62,000 nucleotides of DNA, taken from JAIPJO01 sp035269015. GTDB taxonomy: Bacteria > Patescibacteriota > Patescibacteriia > Patescibacteriales > UBA12465. Location: contig DATFJU010000027.1 of the NCBI GenBank assembly GCA_035269015.1, forward strand, positions 1 to 62,000, in the 5' to 3' direction. The notes beneath the pieces are model-generated. The model was not told the origin of the DNA. It saw only the letters and a list, made by a program, of their open reading frames with translations, and did not search any database. This document shows positions 34,805-44,841 of this stretch, one piece after another. Each line of letters opens with the position of its first letter. Position 1 is the first letter of the stretch. The position numbers and the translations under genes were made by a program.

Positions 34805-35467
34805 ATGAAAGTTAACAGAAATTTTGATAATTCAGATAAGAATAAGCCAAAAACCAAATTAATAATTTTTGGCATTTTTTCTATAGCTATTCTTGTTTTT
34901 TGGGTAATGCAAATGCAAGCTAATATTAAAGGACCTTTTCAACTAGGAGATGAATACAGTACTTTAAGTAAGGATAGCTCTAATAATATAGGAACTTGCA
35001 CAGGTTCTGATTGTTTAAGTGACACAGAGCTTAGAGATAAAGACACTGATGGAGATGGCTTAAGTGATTGGGAGGAGATAAATATATATGGCACTTCTGC
35101 TTATTTAGCTGATAGTGATAGTGATGGTATTTCTGATTATAATGAAATTCAACAAGGAACTGATCCTAATTGTGCTGAAGGTAGTGACTGTAGTTATAAT
35201 GATTTTAATAATAATGGTTTAGAAGGTGATTTAGGTTCTACCGGTGATGGGAATCTAGATTTTTCAGGTGATAATATTTCTGTTCCAGAAGATGAAGAAA
35301 AATTAAAAGAAGCTTTATCTGGATCTATTAATCTTGAGGATTTAAAAACTTTACTTTTAGAAAGTGGAGTAGATGAAAAAACAGTTAATTCATTTTCTGA
35401 CGAAGAGTTAAATAAAATCTATAAAGATACTCTATCAGGCATGTCACAGGATTTTAATAATAATTAA
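34805..35467 (+). CDS. Membrane-anchored protein with thrombospondin type 3-like calcium repeats
   Basis: A 220-residue protein with a basic N-terminus and one transmembrane helix (residues ~18-38), so most of it lies outside the cell. Acidic repeats DKDTDGDGLSDWEEI and DSDSDGISDYNEIQQGTDP fit the calcium-binding DxDxDGxxD pattern of thrombospondin type 3/dockerin-like repeats. Four cysteines flank the repeats. An acidic helical C-terminus follows (DEEKLKEALSG, SFSDEELNKIY). It is 11 bases before the giant cysteine-rich gene, so the two are probably co-expressed surface proteins. Confidence 0.8.
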   Translation: MKVNRNFDNSDKNKPKTKLIIFGIFSIAILVFWVMQMQANIKGPFQLGDEYSTLSKDSSNNIGTCTGSDCLSDTELRDKDTDGDGLSDWEEINIYGTSAYLADSDSDGISDYNEIQQGTDPNCAEGSDCSYNDFNNNGLEGDLGSTGDGNLDFSGDNISVPEDEEKLKEALSGSINLEDLKTLLLESGVDEKTVNSFSDEELNKIYKDTLSGMSQDFNNN

Positions 35468-35478
35468 TAAAATATAAT

Positions 35479-38400
35479 ATGTTTAAGCACAAAAAAAAGA
35501 CTAAAAAACTTATAATTTTATTTTTTGTGCTATTTTTTGTGTTATCAGGGGTTTTAAATTTTCAGACTGAAACTAAAGCACAGGTTGTTGTTGTGGAGTC
35601 AGTACCTGAAAAAACAACTAACATATTAGACAAAATTAAATCTATATTAAAGAAATTATGGGATAACGCTGGGCAGGAGCTGTTTAATACTGTTGCAACC
35701 AATACTTTAAATAGGTTAGCTTATGACGCCGCTGATGTTATTCTTAGTGGAGATAGCGGGCAAAAACCAATGTTTATTGACAAGAATATGGGTGAATATT
35801 TTGTAGATATTGGTGATGCTGCTGCTGGTGATTTTCTAGATGGCTTGAATGATTTAGGTGACATGAATTTATGTGAACCTAATTTAGCTATTAAAGCTAG
35901 CATAGGTTTAGGTTTAGTAGATACAAAAAGACCAGCAGAGCCAAGTTGTAAGGCCAGTGATATGGTTAAATCTTGGGAGGATGAGTTTCAAAAGTTTAAA
36001 GATATGAGTGAGATGAGCAATAAAGAACTTTTAGGGAAAGTGGTAGGCTCATTTAATCCTACCTCTAGTGATTTAAGTGTTACAGCTTCTTTATTCCAAG
36101 GCATGGAGGAGAAAGAGGCATCTGAAATTAAAAAAGCAGAACAGGAACAAGATGCTACAGATGGTAAATTTATAGATTCTACAAGTCCAGGAGGTCAAAT
36201 AACAAAAGTTCCTGGTACAGATCAAAGAAGTTTTGAAAATGCTCAAAAGAAAATGACTGATAATGTTGATGCTTGTGATGGTGATAATCTTTTTGCTTGT
36301 GCAGGTAATGTCTTTATTAATCACTTAGCTTTAAATGCCTTTAATAGAGCTTTAGATTATTCTTTTTCTCCTGATGAACAAGATCCTTTAGCTGATTCTG
36401 ATCCTTATGATTTATCTGATCCTGACAGTGATCCATCGGTTGTTTATCAAAAAGATCAGCCAACCTTAAGACGAATTCTAGAACCTAATTTTAATGAACG
36501 TGTAGATTATAATATTTTATCTAAATTAAGTGTTTGCCCTCAAGCTAATATTGGTGGACAAGATTTTGTACCTGCGCCAAATAATTGTGTAATTGATGAT
36601 CAGTTTAGTTTAGCTATTACAGAGCAAAAAACAGTTGGTGAGGCCTTAAACGAAGGTTATTTGCATAAAGATTGGCGCTTTAAAGGTCTAAATGAAAACG
36701 TTGCTTATAATGAAGCTTATTCTTATCGTTCAATTTTAATATTAAAAAAATATCGTATAGTACCAGCTGGTTGGGAGGAAGCTATTTATAGGGTTAGTGA
36801 TAGTAAAAATCAGTCAGCTACTTTACAAGATTTAGTATCTTGTTTTAGTCCTGATGATGAGTACAATACTTTTAGTCAAGGTTTTAAACCTAAGGGATGG
36901 TGTAGAGGCTTAATTGATCCTAAGTGGGTATTAAAACTACCTTCACATTATTGTGCTAAAGAGGGTTATGGTCATATAATTCAGAAAGAAGTAACATATG
37001 GTCAAGGTGTAGAGGATAAAGACGACTATATTGCTAGTGATATTTTTGTAACAAGAAGTGATGAATATTGTGCTGATGAGCAAAGTTGTATTAAAGAAAA
37101 TAGTAATGGTACTTGTGAGGTTTATGGTTATTGTAATGAAGAAAAAAGAACTTGGAATTTTAACCAAGATTCTTGTGATCCGGTATTTAATACTTGTGAA
37201 ACTTTTAAAAATGTAGATAACGGGAAATCAATTTCATATTTAAAAAACACTTTAGATTATAGTGGCTGTACTTCTGATAGTGCTGGTTGTAGTTTTTATT
37301 CATATAATGGTCCTTATAATGTTGATAATGATAAAGTTACTTGGAAATCATATAATGATATTTATTTAAATAATAATGCAGAATCTTGTGCTGAGTCAGA
37401 TGAGGGTTGTAGTCAAATGATAAGAGTTCAGGCAGCTTATGGTCATAATTTTATTAAAAATGGTGGTTTTGAAGAAATAGATTTTGATTTTAATTCTTGG
37501 ACTAGTTGTTCAAGTCCTGCTTGTTTAGTAGATGATTCATATAGCGGTGATCAAGCTTTAGAGGTTAATAATGAAAGTTTATCTGTAGAAGTGGGACCAC
37601 AAACATATAATATTTCTGGTAAAACATATACTTTTTCATTTTACGCTAAAGATTGTACATCAGGAGATGATTTTGGTTTCGTTGGTGGTAAGTATAATGT
37701 TTTAGATGATAGTGAGGAATGGCAATATTATAGATTGTCTAATACATATTTCGCCAATCAAACTTTAGGTAATACAGTTGGTTTAGAAATTAATAGCAAC
37801 ACTTGTTTAATTGATGATGTAAAATTAGAACTTGGTAATATAGGTACAAAATATAGTGATTATGGTGATAACAATGTTATTTATCAAAAAATGCTTCCAG
37901 AGTATTTATGGAGTGATTGTTATGAAAATCCAGATTCGGGAAACCTAGACTTTAGCTTGAAAGAAGATGCTCCTGATGTTTGTAGTGATAGTTTTAGCCG
38001 TCTTTGCAATGCTGATGAAGCTGGATGTAATATTTATACTAATGTAAAAGATAGAGAAGATCAGGTGGTAGCTCAAGTGTCTACTCAAGATTATTGTCCT
38101 GGAGAATGTAATAACTATGACTTATATATTGGTGCAAAAGATTATTTTAACTCTACTCAAGGAGCTAAGTTTATCCCGGAAACAGCCAATACTTGTTCAG
38201 CAGCGGATATAGGTTGTATAGAATTTACTAACCTTGATGTTTTAAATTCAGGAGGAGAAGCAAAAGAATATTATACTTCTTTAAAACAATGTATTAAACC
38301 TAGTGAAAATGATTGTACTGCTTTCTATGTCTGGCAAGGATCTAATGATGGGTCTTATCAATTAGAATCATATACTTTAGAGAAAGCTGAATATACTAAT

Positions 38401-41400
38401 GAGCCAGCGGTAGTGGAAAACGATACAAGTCTTTGTAATGAAGATATATATAATTTACCTATTACTGATCCTAATTATAATTCTGACTGTTATCAATTTT
38501 ATAATACTGAAGGTGAAGTTTCATATCATTTATATTCAAAAACAATAACTTGTTCTGAAGATTGTCACCCTTATAGAATGTCCAAGAGAAACATAGATAG
38601 TAATATTAACACTGCTAGTGTCTGTAATAGTTTAGGGGATTCAAGTTATTGGGAAAACAACACCAATAGTTGTTATTACTGTGAAAATGGTGGTACCTGG
38701 TCTCAGGAGTATGATTCTTGTGTTTATCAGGCTATTCCTGGGCAAGGTGAGTCTTGTTCTCAGGAAGCTAATGGATGTAGAGAGTATAATGGTAATTCAG
38801 GTAATAATATTAGAATTGTTAAAACTTTTGATTTTGCTAATTCACTCCAAGGCTGGGAAGGAAGATGTGGCGATGCTGCTGAGCTTAGTACAGTTGCTTT
38901 AGGTAGAAATGACCAATCTTTATGGTATAAGCAAGGAGGAGGTAGTGAATCTTGTTCTCAGGAAGATAATAATGAGCCTAGGGCAGAAGTTGTGTTAGGA
39001 TCATATAATTTAAATAGTGGTAGCGCCTATAGTTTAAAGTTTATGGCTAAAGTAGATACTGCTACAGATCTTAATATATATTTTGAAAATGATAATAGTC
39101 AAAAATCTTATTTTGAAATCACAGGTGCAGAGGATAGTAGCTCTGTTACTTTGCAAGGTGATAGTGCGTGGCATCAATATGAATTAAGTTTAAGTTCTCT
39201 TGATCATATATTAAGCGGGAATGAGGCTTTAGTGGTAGAATCTGATACTTCATTTTATTTAGACAATATAATACTTAGAGAAATTGTTGATAAGTATTAT
39301 CTTATAGAAGATTCTTGGGAAACACCGAATTCTTGTTATTATGATACCTTAAATGAGTATAAAGGTGTTGATTATAATCTTGGCTGTAGTGAGTATAGTA
39401 ATAATTTAGATCAATTTGTATTCTTGCGTTCCTTTAGTAGTTTATGTCAAGAAAGTGCTATTGGTTGTCAGTTAATGGTTGATACGTATGACACTAAAGA
39501 TTATAAGAAGAGTGTATACAATGATGATAATGATAATGGTGCTTGTGATGAAAATGAAAATGATTGTGTAAGCATCAATGCTGATGAATATGTATTTGCT
39601 GTATATAACGCAAATAATACTTGTTCATCTGATTTCAAATCTTGTCAGCGTTTGGGTAAGTCTGTTAATTATGGTGATCAAGTTTTATTTAGTGATGTTT
39701 ATTTAAAGAATGATCCTGATAAATACAGTACTATTTTATGTTCAGAAGACACAGCAAATTGTGAGGCCTGGGTTTCTGGCGCCGGAGAGAGGTTTTATTT
39801 TAAAAATCCTAGTGATAAGATATGTGAATGGAAAGAAGGTGATGAGGGTGAGTGGAATTGGTACAAAAAAAGTATAAATAAGTGTGATGAAAATAGTAAC
39901 GGAATAGCAGAAGAATATGAAAATGTTTGTGTAAGCTCCGATGATTGTCTTATCCCAAGCCAACTAATGGATGGTGAAAATAGTTGTTTATCAGATGATG
40001 ATTGTCCTGATAGTAATTCTTGTAATGATGGTTATTGCGTGTATGAATGTGTAGAACAAGAAGAAAATTTCCCTTGTCCTGTTGATAGTAATAAAACTAT
40101 TGGTTTTGGTGGCGGTGGTAATCAGGTTAATCAACCTACAGATGATTGGGTAGGTATTTGTGAAAAAAATGCCTCTACTTGTAGTGAATATATTGATCCA
40201 GTTAGTGATTATGCCATAAATAGCTTATCTAATCCTAGATTTTTAGATTTAAATGAGGATGGATCTTATGGAGATGAATGGAATATTGAAAATAACAATG
40301 CTTATCAATCCGTTTATTTAGTAGCTAATAGAGCCTATGTCTTTGCAGTAAATAATTTAAATGTTGATTCTGTTGAGCCTTATATAGAATGTGATTCTAA
40401 AATTAATGTATTAGATAGTGATAATGAATTTTTTGAAGCTAATGAAAATAGAATTAATCTAGATTCAAGTATAGATAATCGTTATAGAATTATAGTTAGC
40501 TCTACAGATCAATTCTGTAGGTTACATAGAGACACTGATGAATACTTAGAGAATGAACCTGAATTGATATTTAAAGAAGCTATTATTGATTATCAATTAT
40601 CTAAGAATTTAGATACAGATTCTTGTAATGGCAAGGTTGATATTGAAAAAGGTTGTGTATTGTTTAATGAAAGAAGTCAAAATACATCTGCGGGGTTAAG
40701 CTCATTAATTTATAATGCTTATGATAGCTACATTAGTGACAGCAAATCTCCTCAAAGTGTAAACAATGGAGAGAACTCTTTAAATGCTAACACTTTAATT
40801 AAAGTAGATCCTAATAGAGTTTGTAATACTTGGTTAGCTTGTAGGACAAAGGTGGTTGATGAAAATGGTGACATCACTTGTTATGATGTTGGTGATTGTG
40901 ATGCTTTAGATAAAGATGGTGAGTGTGCTAATTTTTTACCAAACTCTAATGCAATAAATACTTTTGATACAGTTAGAGATAAAAATTCCAGTGGTTATAG
41001 TGTTTTAAATAAATACAATGTTAGTAATATGAGTGAAAGTGGTTCTACTCCTCAATCTAGCTCCTTTGATTTTGAGGGAGGGGACGCGTCTAATGTTTGG
41101 TCTGATGATGCTGGCGATGGAAATATTGCTATTATTGTTGATGAACCTGCACCTTCAGATTCAGACAAGCAATTTAATGCCTCCTATCCTGCAGAGGGTA
41201 AAGCATTTTTAAAGAGTAAAGCCGATCGTGAGGTAAAATCACCTATAATAGATATTCAAAGAAATCAACAATATTATATAAATTATTTATTAAATACTAA
41301 TAATTTAACTTTTGGCACAGAAGCTGAAGTAAGTATAATAGGAGTTATTAGTGAAAATGAAGATGGAGTAGGGGAAGAGGGAGATGTAATTGTTTCATGG

Positions 41401-43497
41401 CAGGATAAAAGCAGTGTTTGGGAGCGTAAAGTTCATGACTTTATAGTTACTCGCTATGATAAAATAAAAATTCAAATATCTTCTGATGAAGTGGATGATA
41501 GTAAATATGTTTATGTTGATGATATTAATATTGAACCAGTTTTAAAGGTTGGTGGTAATTCTGAAGATAAGTTTGTATCTAAAACATGTCGATTATATCC
41601 AAAACAAGATAGTTTAAGTTGTATTAGTACTAATGAGAATGTTATTGCCAATGGTTGGCAGGGTTATTGTTTGCAAAAAGATCCTTATCATCCTGATATC
41701 TGTTTAATGTGGTATCCAGTAGATAGTATTAGTACTTTTACTAATAAAGATAGTGGCTATCAAGGTAAAACACCTTTATATTATTGTTCTCAAGCTGATG
41801 GTAACTTTGTTTTAACTGAGAAGAGAAAGCCTTTTTTACTTGAATCTATAGGTAATATGTGTGTTGATAAAGATATGCTTTATGGTGACTGTCAGCTTAC
41901 AGTGAGAAAAGTGCCAGACGATTGGTATGAATGTGATAATCCGTGGGGGTGTCCTAGAGTATATTTATCTGATGAGCTTCGAGAACATTATGTTGAATAT
42001 AGGTTCTATCTTGATGAAAGCTGGGATGGTTGCACTTTTTATCATGGCAAGAACAAAGCTCGCGCTTATAGTTATGCAATCCCTAAAGGAGTTGGTCAAG
42101 TAAAAATAAAAGCTCGTGGTGATTGGCGTACTTATGATATACCTGATAGTGATTCGTTTTATAATACCACTGTTTATCAAAGTGGTGATGCTAAAACCTA
42201 TACTTTTGAACCGACAACAGATAATAATGGTTGCGTTGGTGAGTATAATATTTATCATGATATCAAATTTGTAAATGGGGAAAGTTGGTATCCTTATAAT
42301 GGCCTTAAAGAAAGAGAAGATGAAAGAATTGATGATTCTATACCTTATGGTGGTGGTACTATCTCTGATGATAGAGATCCAATACTTAAGATTTATGATT
42401 ATGAAACTGATAAGTTTGTTTCATATGAAAAATATAATGTAAGATGTAAGACATTGGAAAAAGTGGTAAGTGATGATGGATCTAATAAGGCTTGGTCTGT
42501 TAGGTCTTCAAGTGATAGTGGGGAAGACTCTACTCCAGATTTTTTAAATACTTATTATAGCCCTATGTCTATGTGGCTTATTGATGGTTTAAATCAGTAT
42601 AATTTTAATAGAGAAGATCAACCTTTTGGTTCATCTTATTTATCAGATAATGCTTTTGCTGATGAGATTGTTTTTAAGAGTCGAGATAATAAGGATGATT
42701 TTGATTCTTATGCTGGATTACCATATGGCTGTGAAGCTGATACTCCTCCTGGAAATATTGGTTGCATATCATTAGGTTTTTGTGAGGATCAACAACACTT
42801 GACTTGCCTTCTTCCTTCTGGGAATGAGAATGATGAAATAAAGAATAAAATGAATGTAAAACAATGTGGTAATAATGATAAATGTATTCCATATGTAAAA
42901 AAAAGGTATGGAGGATTCGCCGCACCTCTTCCAGATGATGGTGATAAAATTTTAAAAAATATATTTTTAAAATCTTATTCATCTCACAAATACGATGCAA
43001 TTAATGATGCTTGGGTCCCAGATGGACCTTATGATTATAGTCCTACTGGAGAAGAAGATACAATTCCTTTCTGTGGCGAAGAAAGAGCTGAAGCAGAGTT
43101 TTGTTATATTTTTCCACAAATTAAAAATATAGGTTTATATAAAGCTGGGCAGGAAATGGATTTTAATGAAAGCTCTTCTTCTTTTATCATCTATGAACCT
43201 GGAAATTATGATTTAAAGTTTAACTCTATTATTGATAAAGAGCAGTTACCACTTTATGAAATTGTAATTGATTGGGGAGATGACAGTGTCCAAACTATTA
43301 CTGATCAGGATTATAGACCAAACGAAGAACAACCTCATATTGTCAGTCATATTTATACAGGAATTGAAGGTGAGACAGAAAGAGAAATTAAAATACTCAT
43401 TAAAGATAATTGGGGTTTCACTAGATGTTGTAGAAATGATGATGATTGTAGTTATATGCAAGAACGTATTCCGCCTCAATGTCCAGTAAGGAATTAA
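35479..43497 (+). CDS. Giant secreted cysteine-rich multidomain surface protein (2672 aa)
   Basis: A signal peptide covers residues ~9-35 (LIILFFVLFFVLSG, ending KAQ). An N-terminal helical region follows. From ~residue 550 the protein is rich in cysteines, with a recurring unit C-x6-C-x2-[YFMW], often with Gly before the second Cys (e.g. CTSDSAGC at 597-604, CAESDEGC 637-644, CNADEAGC 843-850, CSQEANGC 1093-1100). Three beta-sandwich stretches resemble carbohydrate-binding/galactose-binding-like modules (~657-790, ~1110-1275, ~1860-2020). A PKD-like domain lies near the end (IDWGDDSVQ, ~2597). No transmembrane helix or sorting motif is visible at the C-terminus. It ends at a gap before the isolated lipoprotein gene. 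Function unknown; adhesion or host contact is inference. Confidence 0.85.
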   Translation: MFKHKKKTKKLIILFFVLFFVLSGVLNFQTETKAQVVVVESVPEKTTNILDKIKSILKKLWDNAGQELFNTVATNTLNRLAYDAADVILSGDSGQKPMFIDKNMGEYFVDIGDAAAGDFLDGLNDLGDMNLCEPNLAIKASIGLGLVDTKRPAEPSCKASDMVKSWEDEFQKFKDMSEMSNKELLGKVVGSFNPTSSDLSVTASLFQGMEEKEASEIKKAEQEQDATDGKFIDSTSPGGQITKVPGTDQRSFENAQKKMTDNVDACDGDNLFACAGNVFINHLALNAFNRALDYSFSPDEQDPLADSDPYDLSDPDSDPSVVYQKDQPTLRRILEPNFNERVDYNILSKLSVCPQANIGGQDFVPAPNNCVIDDQFSLAITEQKTVGEALNEGYLHKDWRFKGLNENVAYNEAYSYRSILILKKYRIVPAGWEEAIYRVSDSKNQSATLQDLVSCFSPDDEYNTFSQGFKPKGWCRGLIDPKWVLKLPSHYCAKEGYGHIIQKEVTYGQGVEDKDDYIASDIFVTRSDEYCADEQSCIKENSNGTCEVYGYCNEEKRTWNFNQDSCDPVFNTCETFKNVDNGKSISYLKNTLDYSGCTSDSAGCSFYSYNGPYNVDNDKVTWKSYNDIYLNNNAESCAESDEGCSQMIRVQAAYGHNFIKNGGFEEIDFDFNSWTSCSSPACLVDDSYSGDQALEVNNESLSVEVGPQTYNISGKTYTFSFYAKDCTSGDDFGFVGGKYNVLDDSEEWQYYRLSNTYFANQTLGNTVGLEINSNTCLIDDVKLELGNIGTKYSDYGDNNVIYQKMLPEYLWSDCYENPDSGNLDFSLKEDAPDVCSDSFSRLCNADEAGCNIYTNVKDREDQVVAQVSTQDYCPGECNNYDLYIGAKDYFNSTQGAKFIPETANTCSAADIGCIEFTNLDVLNSGGEAKEYYTSLKQCIKPSENDCTAFYVWQGSNDGSYQLESYTLEKAEYTNEPAVVENDTSLCNEDIYNLPITDPNYNSDCYQFYNTEGEVSYHLYSKTITCSEDCHPYRMSKRNIDSNINTASVCNSLGDSSYWENNTNSCYYCENGGTWSQEYDSCVYQAIPGQGESCSQEANGCREYNGNSGNNIRIVKTFDFANSLQGWEGRCGDAAELSTVALGRNDQSLWYKQGGGSESCSQEDNNEPRAEVVLGSYNLNSGSAYSLKFMAKVDTATDLNIYFENDNSQKSYFEITGAEDSSSVTLQGDSAWHQYELSLSSLDHILSGNEALVVESDTSFYLDNIILREIVDKYYLIEDSWETPNSCYYDTLNEYKGVDYNLGCSEYSNNLDQFVFLRSFSSLCQESAIGCQLMVDTYDTKDYKKSVYNDDNDNGACDENENDCVSINADEYVFAVYNANNTCSSDFKSCQRLGKSVNYGDQVLFSDVYLKNDPDKYSTILCSEDTANCEAWVSGAGERFYFKNPSDKICEWKEGDEGEWNWYKKSINKCDENSNGIAEEYENVCVSSDDCLIPSQLMDGENSCLSDDDCPDSNSCNDGYCVYECVEQEENFPCPVDSNKTIGFGGGGNQVNQPTDDWVGICEKNASTCSEYIDPVSDYAINSLSNPRFLDLNEDGSYGDEWNIENNNAYQSVYLVANRAYVFAVNNLNVDSVEPYIECDSKINVLDSDNEFFEANENRINLDSSIDNRYRIIVSSTDQFCRLHRDTDEYLENEPELIFKEAIIDYQLSKNLDTDSCNGKVDIEKGCVLFNERSQNTSAGLSSLIYNAYDSYISDSKSPQSVNNGENSLNANTLIKVDPNRVCNTWLACRTKVVDENGDITCYDVGDCDALDKDGECANFLPNSNAINTFDTVRDKNSSGYSVLNKYNVSNMSESGSTPQSSSFDFEGGDASNVWSDDAGDGNIAIIVDEPAPSDSDKQFNASYPAEGKAFLKSKADREVKSPIIDIQRNQQYYINYLLNTNNLTFGTEAEVSIIGVISENEDGVGEEGDVIVSWQDKSSVWERKVHDFIVTRYDKIKIQISSDEVDDSKYVYVDDINIEPVLKVGGNSEDKFVSKTCRLYPKQDSLSCISTNENVIANGWQGYCLQKDPYHPDICLMWYPVDSISTFTNKDSGYQGKTPLYYCSQADGNFVLTEKRKPFLLESIGNMCVDKDMLYGDCQLTVRKVPDDWYECDNPWGCPRVYLSDELREHYVEYRFYLDESWDGCTFYHGKNKARAYSYAIPKGVGQVKIKARGDWRTYDIPDSDSFYNTTVYQSGDAKTYTFEPTTDNNGCVGEYNIYHDIKFVNGESWYPYNGLKEREDERIDDSIPYGGGTISDDRDPILKIYDYETDKFVSYEKYNVRCKTLEKVVSDDGSNKAWSVRSSSDSGEDSTPDFLNTYYSPMSMWLIDGLNQYNFNREDQPFGSSYLSDNAFADEIVFKSRDNKDDFDSYAGLPYGCEADTPPGNIGCISLGFCEDQQHLTCLLPSGNENDEIKNKMNVKQCGNNDKCIPYVKKRYGGFAAPLPDDGDKILKNIFLKSYSSHKYDAINDAWVPDGPYDYSPTGEEDTIPFCGEERAEAEFCYIFPQIKNIGLYKAGQEMDFNESSSSFIIYEPGNYDLKFNSIIDKEQLPLYEIVIDWGDDSVQTITDQDYRPNEEQPHIVSHIYTGIEGETEREIKILIKDNWGFTRCCRNDDDCSYMQERIPPQCPVRN
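37267..39762 (+). repeat. Recurring C-x6-C units within the giant protein
   Basis: Protein-level repeat. Cysteine pairs spaced by six residues occur at residues 597/604, 637/644, 843/850, 906/913, 1093/1100, 1323/1330 and 1421/1428. Further pairs have the same spacing (CDPVFNTC, CDENENDC, CSSDFKSC, CEKNASTC), some just outside this interval. The residue before the second Cys is usually Gly, and an aromatic or hydrophobic residue usually follows three positions on. The spacing of pairs along the protein is irregular, and the DNA copies are diverged, not recent duplications. Confidence 0.65.
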
Positions 43498-43548
43498 TTC
43501 TTAATTATAGTTATTTTTCTTTATTTTATAACAAAACAACTTATTAGC

Positions 43549-43610
43549 TTGACATAATACGATATATTTGATATTATATATTTAAGTTATTTACAATTAA
43601 AAAAAGGAGG
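43549..43610 (+). promoter_or_regulatory. Promoter and canonical Shine-Dalgarno of the lipoprotein gene
   Basis: TTGACA (43549-43554), 17 bases, TATTAT (43572-43577), then AAGGAGG (43604-43610) placed 7 bases before the ATG at 43618. This is the only gene in the window with a strong, well-placed Shine-Dalgarno in untranslated sequence. Confidence 0.75.
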
Positions 43611-43617
43611 AAAAAAG

Positions 43618-44037
43618 ATGAAAAACTTAGTTTTCTTATTAGTAATAGTAGCTTCTAGCTTAATTTTGTTTTCTTGTGAAAAGGATGAACCAAATCCTGA
43701 ACCAGATTATACCTATATTTGTTACCGGATAATAGTTCATGCAAACTTAGAGGTGTATAATGCTTGTAATTATACTGTAAGTGATATATATCCAGCTGAC
43801 GAGTATACGCAGGATGATCCAATAATTTGGAATGATGATTTTGCAGGTTTTGAAGATATCTTTATTTTAGAAAAAGATGTTTACTTGGGACAAACCATGA
43901 CAGTTTCCTTTTATGTAGAGGATCTCGGTGGTTCTGCTTATTATGAAGATGAAAGACAAATACTTATTGAAGCTCCAGAAGGGTATGGCGGATTAGGTGA
44001 ATACATAGAAATTGTCTTTACAGTTCCTGATCCTTAA
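43618..44037 (+). CDS. Small putative lipoprotein, isolated gene
   Basis: A 139-residue protein with a lipoprotein-type signal: MKNLVFLLVIVASSLILFSC, where Cys20 would be lipidated, followed by an acidic tether EKDEPNPEPD. The remaining ~110 residues look like one beta-rich domain with two cysteines (CYRIIV and NACNYT). No family recognised. It has its own promoter, Shine-Dalgarno and terminator and sits between two larger units, unlike every neighbour, which suggests recent acquisition. The lipobox style with CEKDEPNPEP resembles Bacteroidota lipoproteins, but the Shine-Dalgarno does not fit that source. Confidence 0.75.
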   Translation: MKNLVFLLVIVASSLILFSCEKDEPNPEPDYTYICYRIIVHANLEVYNACNYTVSDIYPADEYTQDDPIIWNDDFAGFEDIFILEKDVYLGQTMTVSFYVEDLGGSAYYEDERQILIEAPEGYGGLGEYIEIVFTVPDP

Positions 44038-44049
44038 AAGCTAAAATAA

Positions 44050-44076
44050 AAGTCTGTGTTAAACAGGCTTTTTTTC
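44050..44076 (+). terminator. Terminator of the lipoprotein gene
   Basis: Eight-base stem AAGTCTGT/ACAGGCTT (one G-U pair), loop GTTAA, followed directly by a run of seven T. Textbook intrinsic terminator. Confidence 0.88.
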
Positions 44077-44077
44077 T

Positions 44078-44106
44078 TTGCTTAAAAGTTTGAAATATAG
44101 TAAAAT
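44078..44106 (+). promoter_or_regulatory. Promoter of the secretion-like gene cluster
   Basis: TTGCTT (44078-44083), 17 bases, TAAAAT (44101-44106), starting right after the lipoprotein terminator and ~25 bases before the first cluster gene. Moderate match to consensus. Confidence 0.5.
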
Positions 44107-44130
44107 GTAAGTGAGGTAATAAATAAAAAA

Positions 44131-44838
44131 ATGGCTACAGAAACAGACACACAAACAGCAAGAATAGGAAGTAAAAGAGCGCAATTAAATAGGGAAAGAA
44201 GGGAAAATGCTAATGTGAGTAGAGTACCTGAAGGACAAATGGCTGGAGGTGGAGCTAATTTAACTTTTGATAATGCAATAAGGGGAGCTAGTGATAAAGA
44301 AGATAGTGATAAAAAACAAAATGAAAATAGTTTAGTAAGAGGTGGTGGTGACAGAAGTGCAGAAGCTGGTAATAAAGGTTTAAATTATAGACGAGTAATG
44401 GCGCAGGAGAAGAAAAAGCAAAAGAAGAAAGCTGATAAAAAAAAGAAAATGAGCCCTACTTATCAAGGTTCTAAAAAAGCTTTATCAATGGCTTGGAGAT
44501 CTTTAATACCTAGTTGGCTTACCACTATCTTTATCATTGATCTTTTTGCTTTTTTACATGTAGTATTTCCTAAGTTTTTTTGTTCTTTAGGAGAAGAGTG
44601 GGAATCACCAATGTCTGCTGTAGCAGGAGATAAAGAGGGCTCAAGCAATAAATCAGCTATGATGAAATCAGTTGAACCAATGATAGTTATTTTAATTAAT
44701 TTAGTTGTTTTAGGAGTTATTGCTGTAATTTTAGCTAGTTTAGCTTTAGTGGTAGAAGCAATTTCAGATCCTATAGGTTTTGTGGGTTCATTGATGGGAG
44801 ATTTATGGGAATCATTAAAAAGTGCTTTTGGAGGATAA
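44131..44838 (+). CDS. Membrane protein with basic cytoplasmic N-terminal region (secretion cluster)
   Basis: A 235-residue protein. Residues 1-~120 are hydrophilic and lysine/arginine-rich (e.g. EKKKQKKKADKKKK). Two hydrophobic helices follow (~130-148 around TTIFIIDLFAFLHVVF, and ~184-210). No family recognised. It stands three bases before the TrbL/VirB6-like gene, so it is probably part of the same membrane complex. GGAGG in its final codons happens to lie ahead of the next ATG and may help its translation. Confidence 0.68.
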   Translation: MATETDTQTARIGSKRAQLNRERRENANVSRVPEGQMAGGGANLTFDNAIRGASDKEDSDKKQNENSLVRGGGDRSAEAGNKGLNYRRVMAQEKKKQKKKADKKKKMSPTYQGSKKALSMAWRSLIPSWLTTIFIIDLFAFLHVVFPKFFCSLGEEWESPMSAVAGDKEGSSNKSAMMKSVEPMIVILINLVVLGVIAVILASLALVVEAISDPIGFVGSLMGDLWESLKSAFGG

Positions 44839-44841
44839 AAT

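Noticed and set aside
35479..43497. Many minus-strand or shifted frames inside the giant gene
   Set aside because: The + frame has a signal peptide, patterned cysteines and domain-like stretches over its whole length; the others are short and lack these.
43618..44037. Direct transfer of the lipoprotein gene from Bacteroidota
   Set aside because: The lipobox style fits, but a strong Shine-Dalgarno and TTGACA-type promoter are not typical of that phylum; origin left open.
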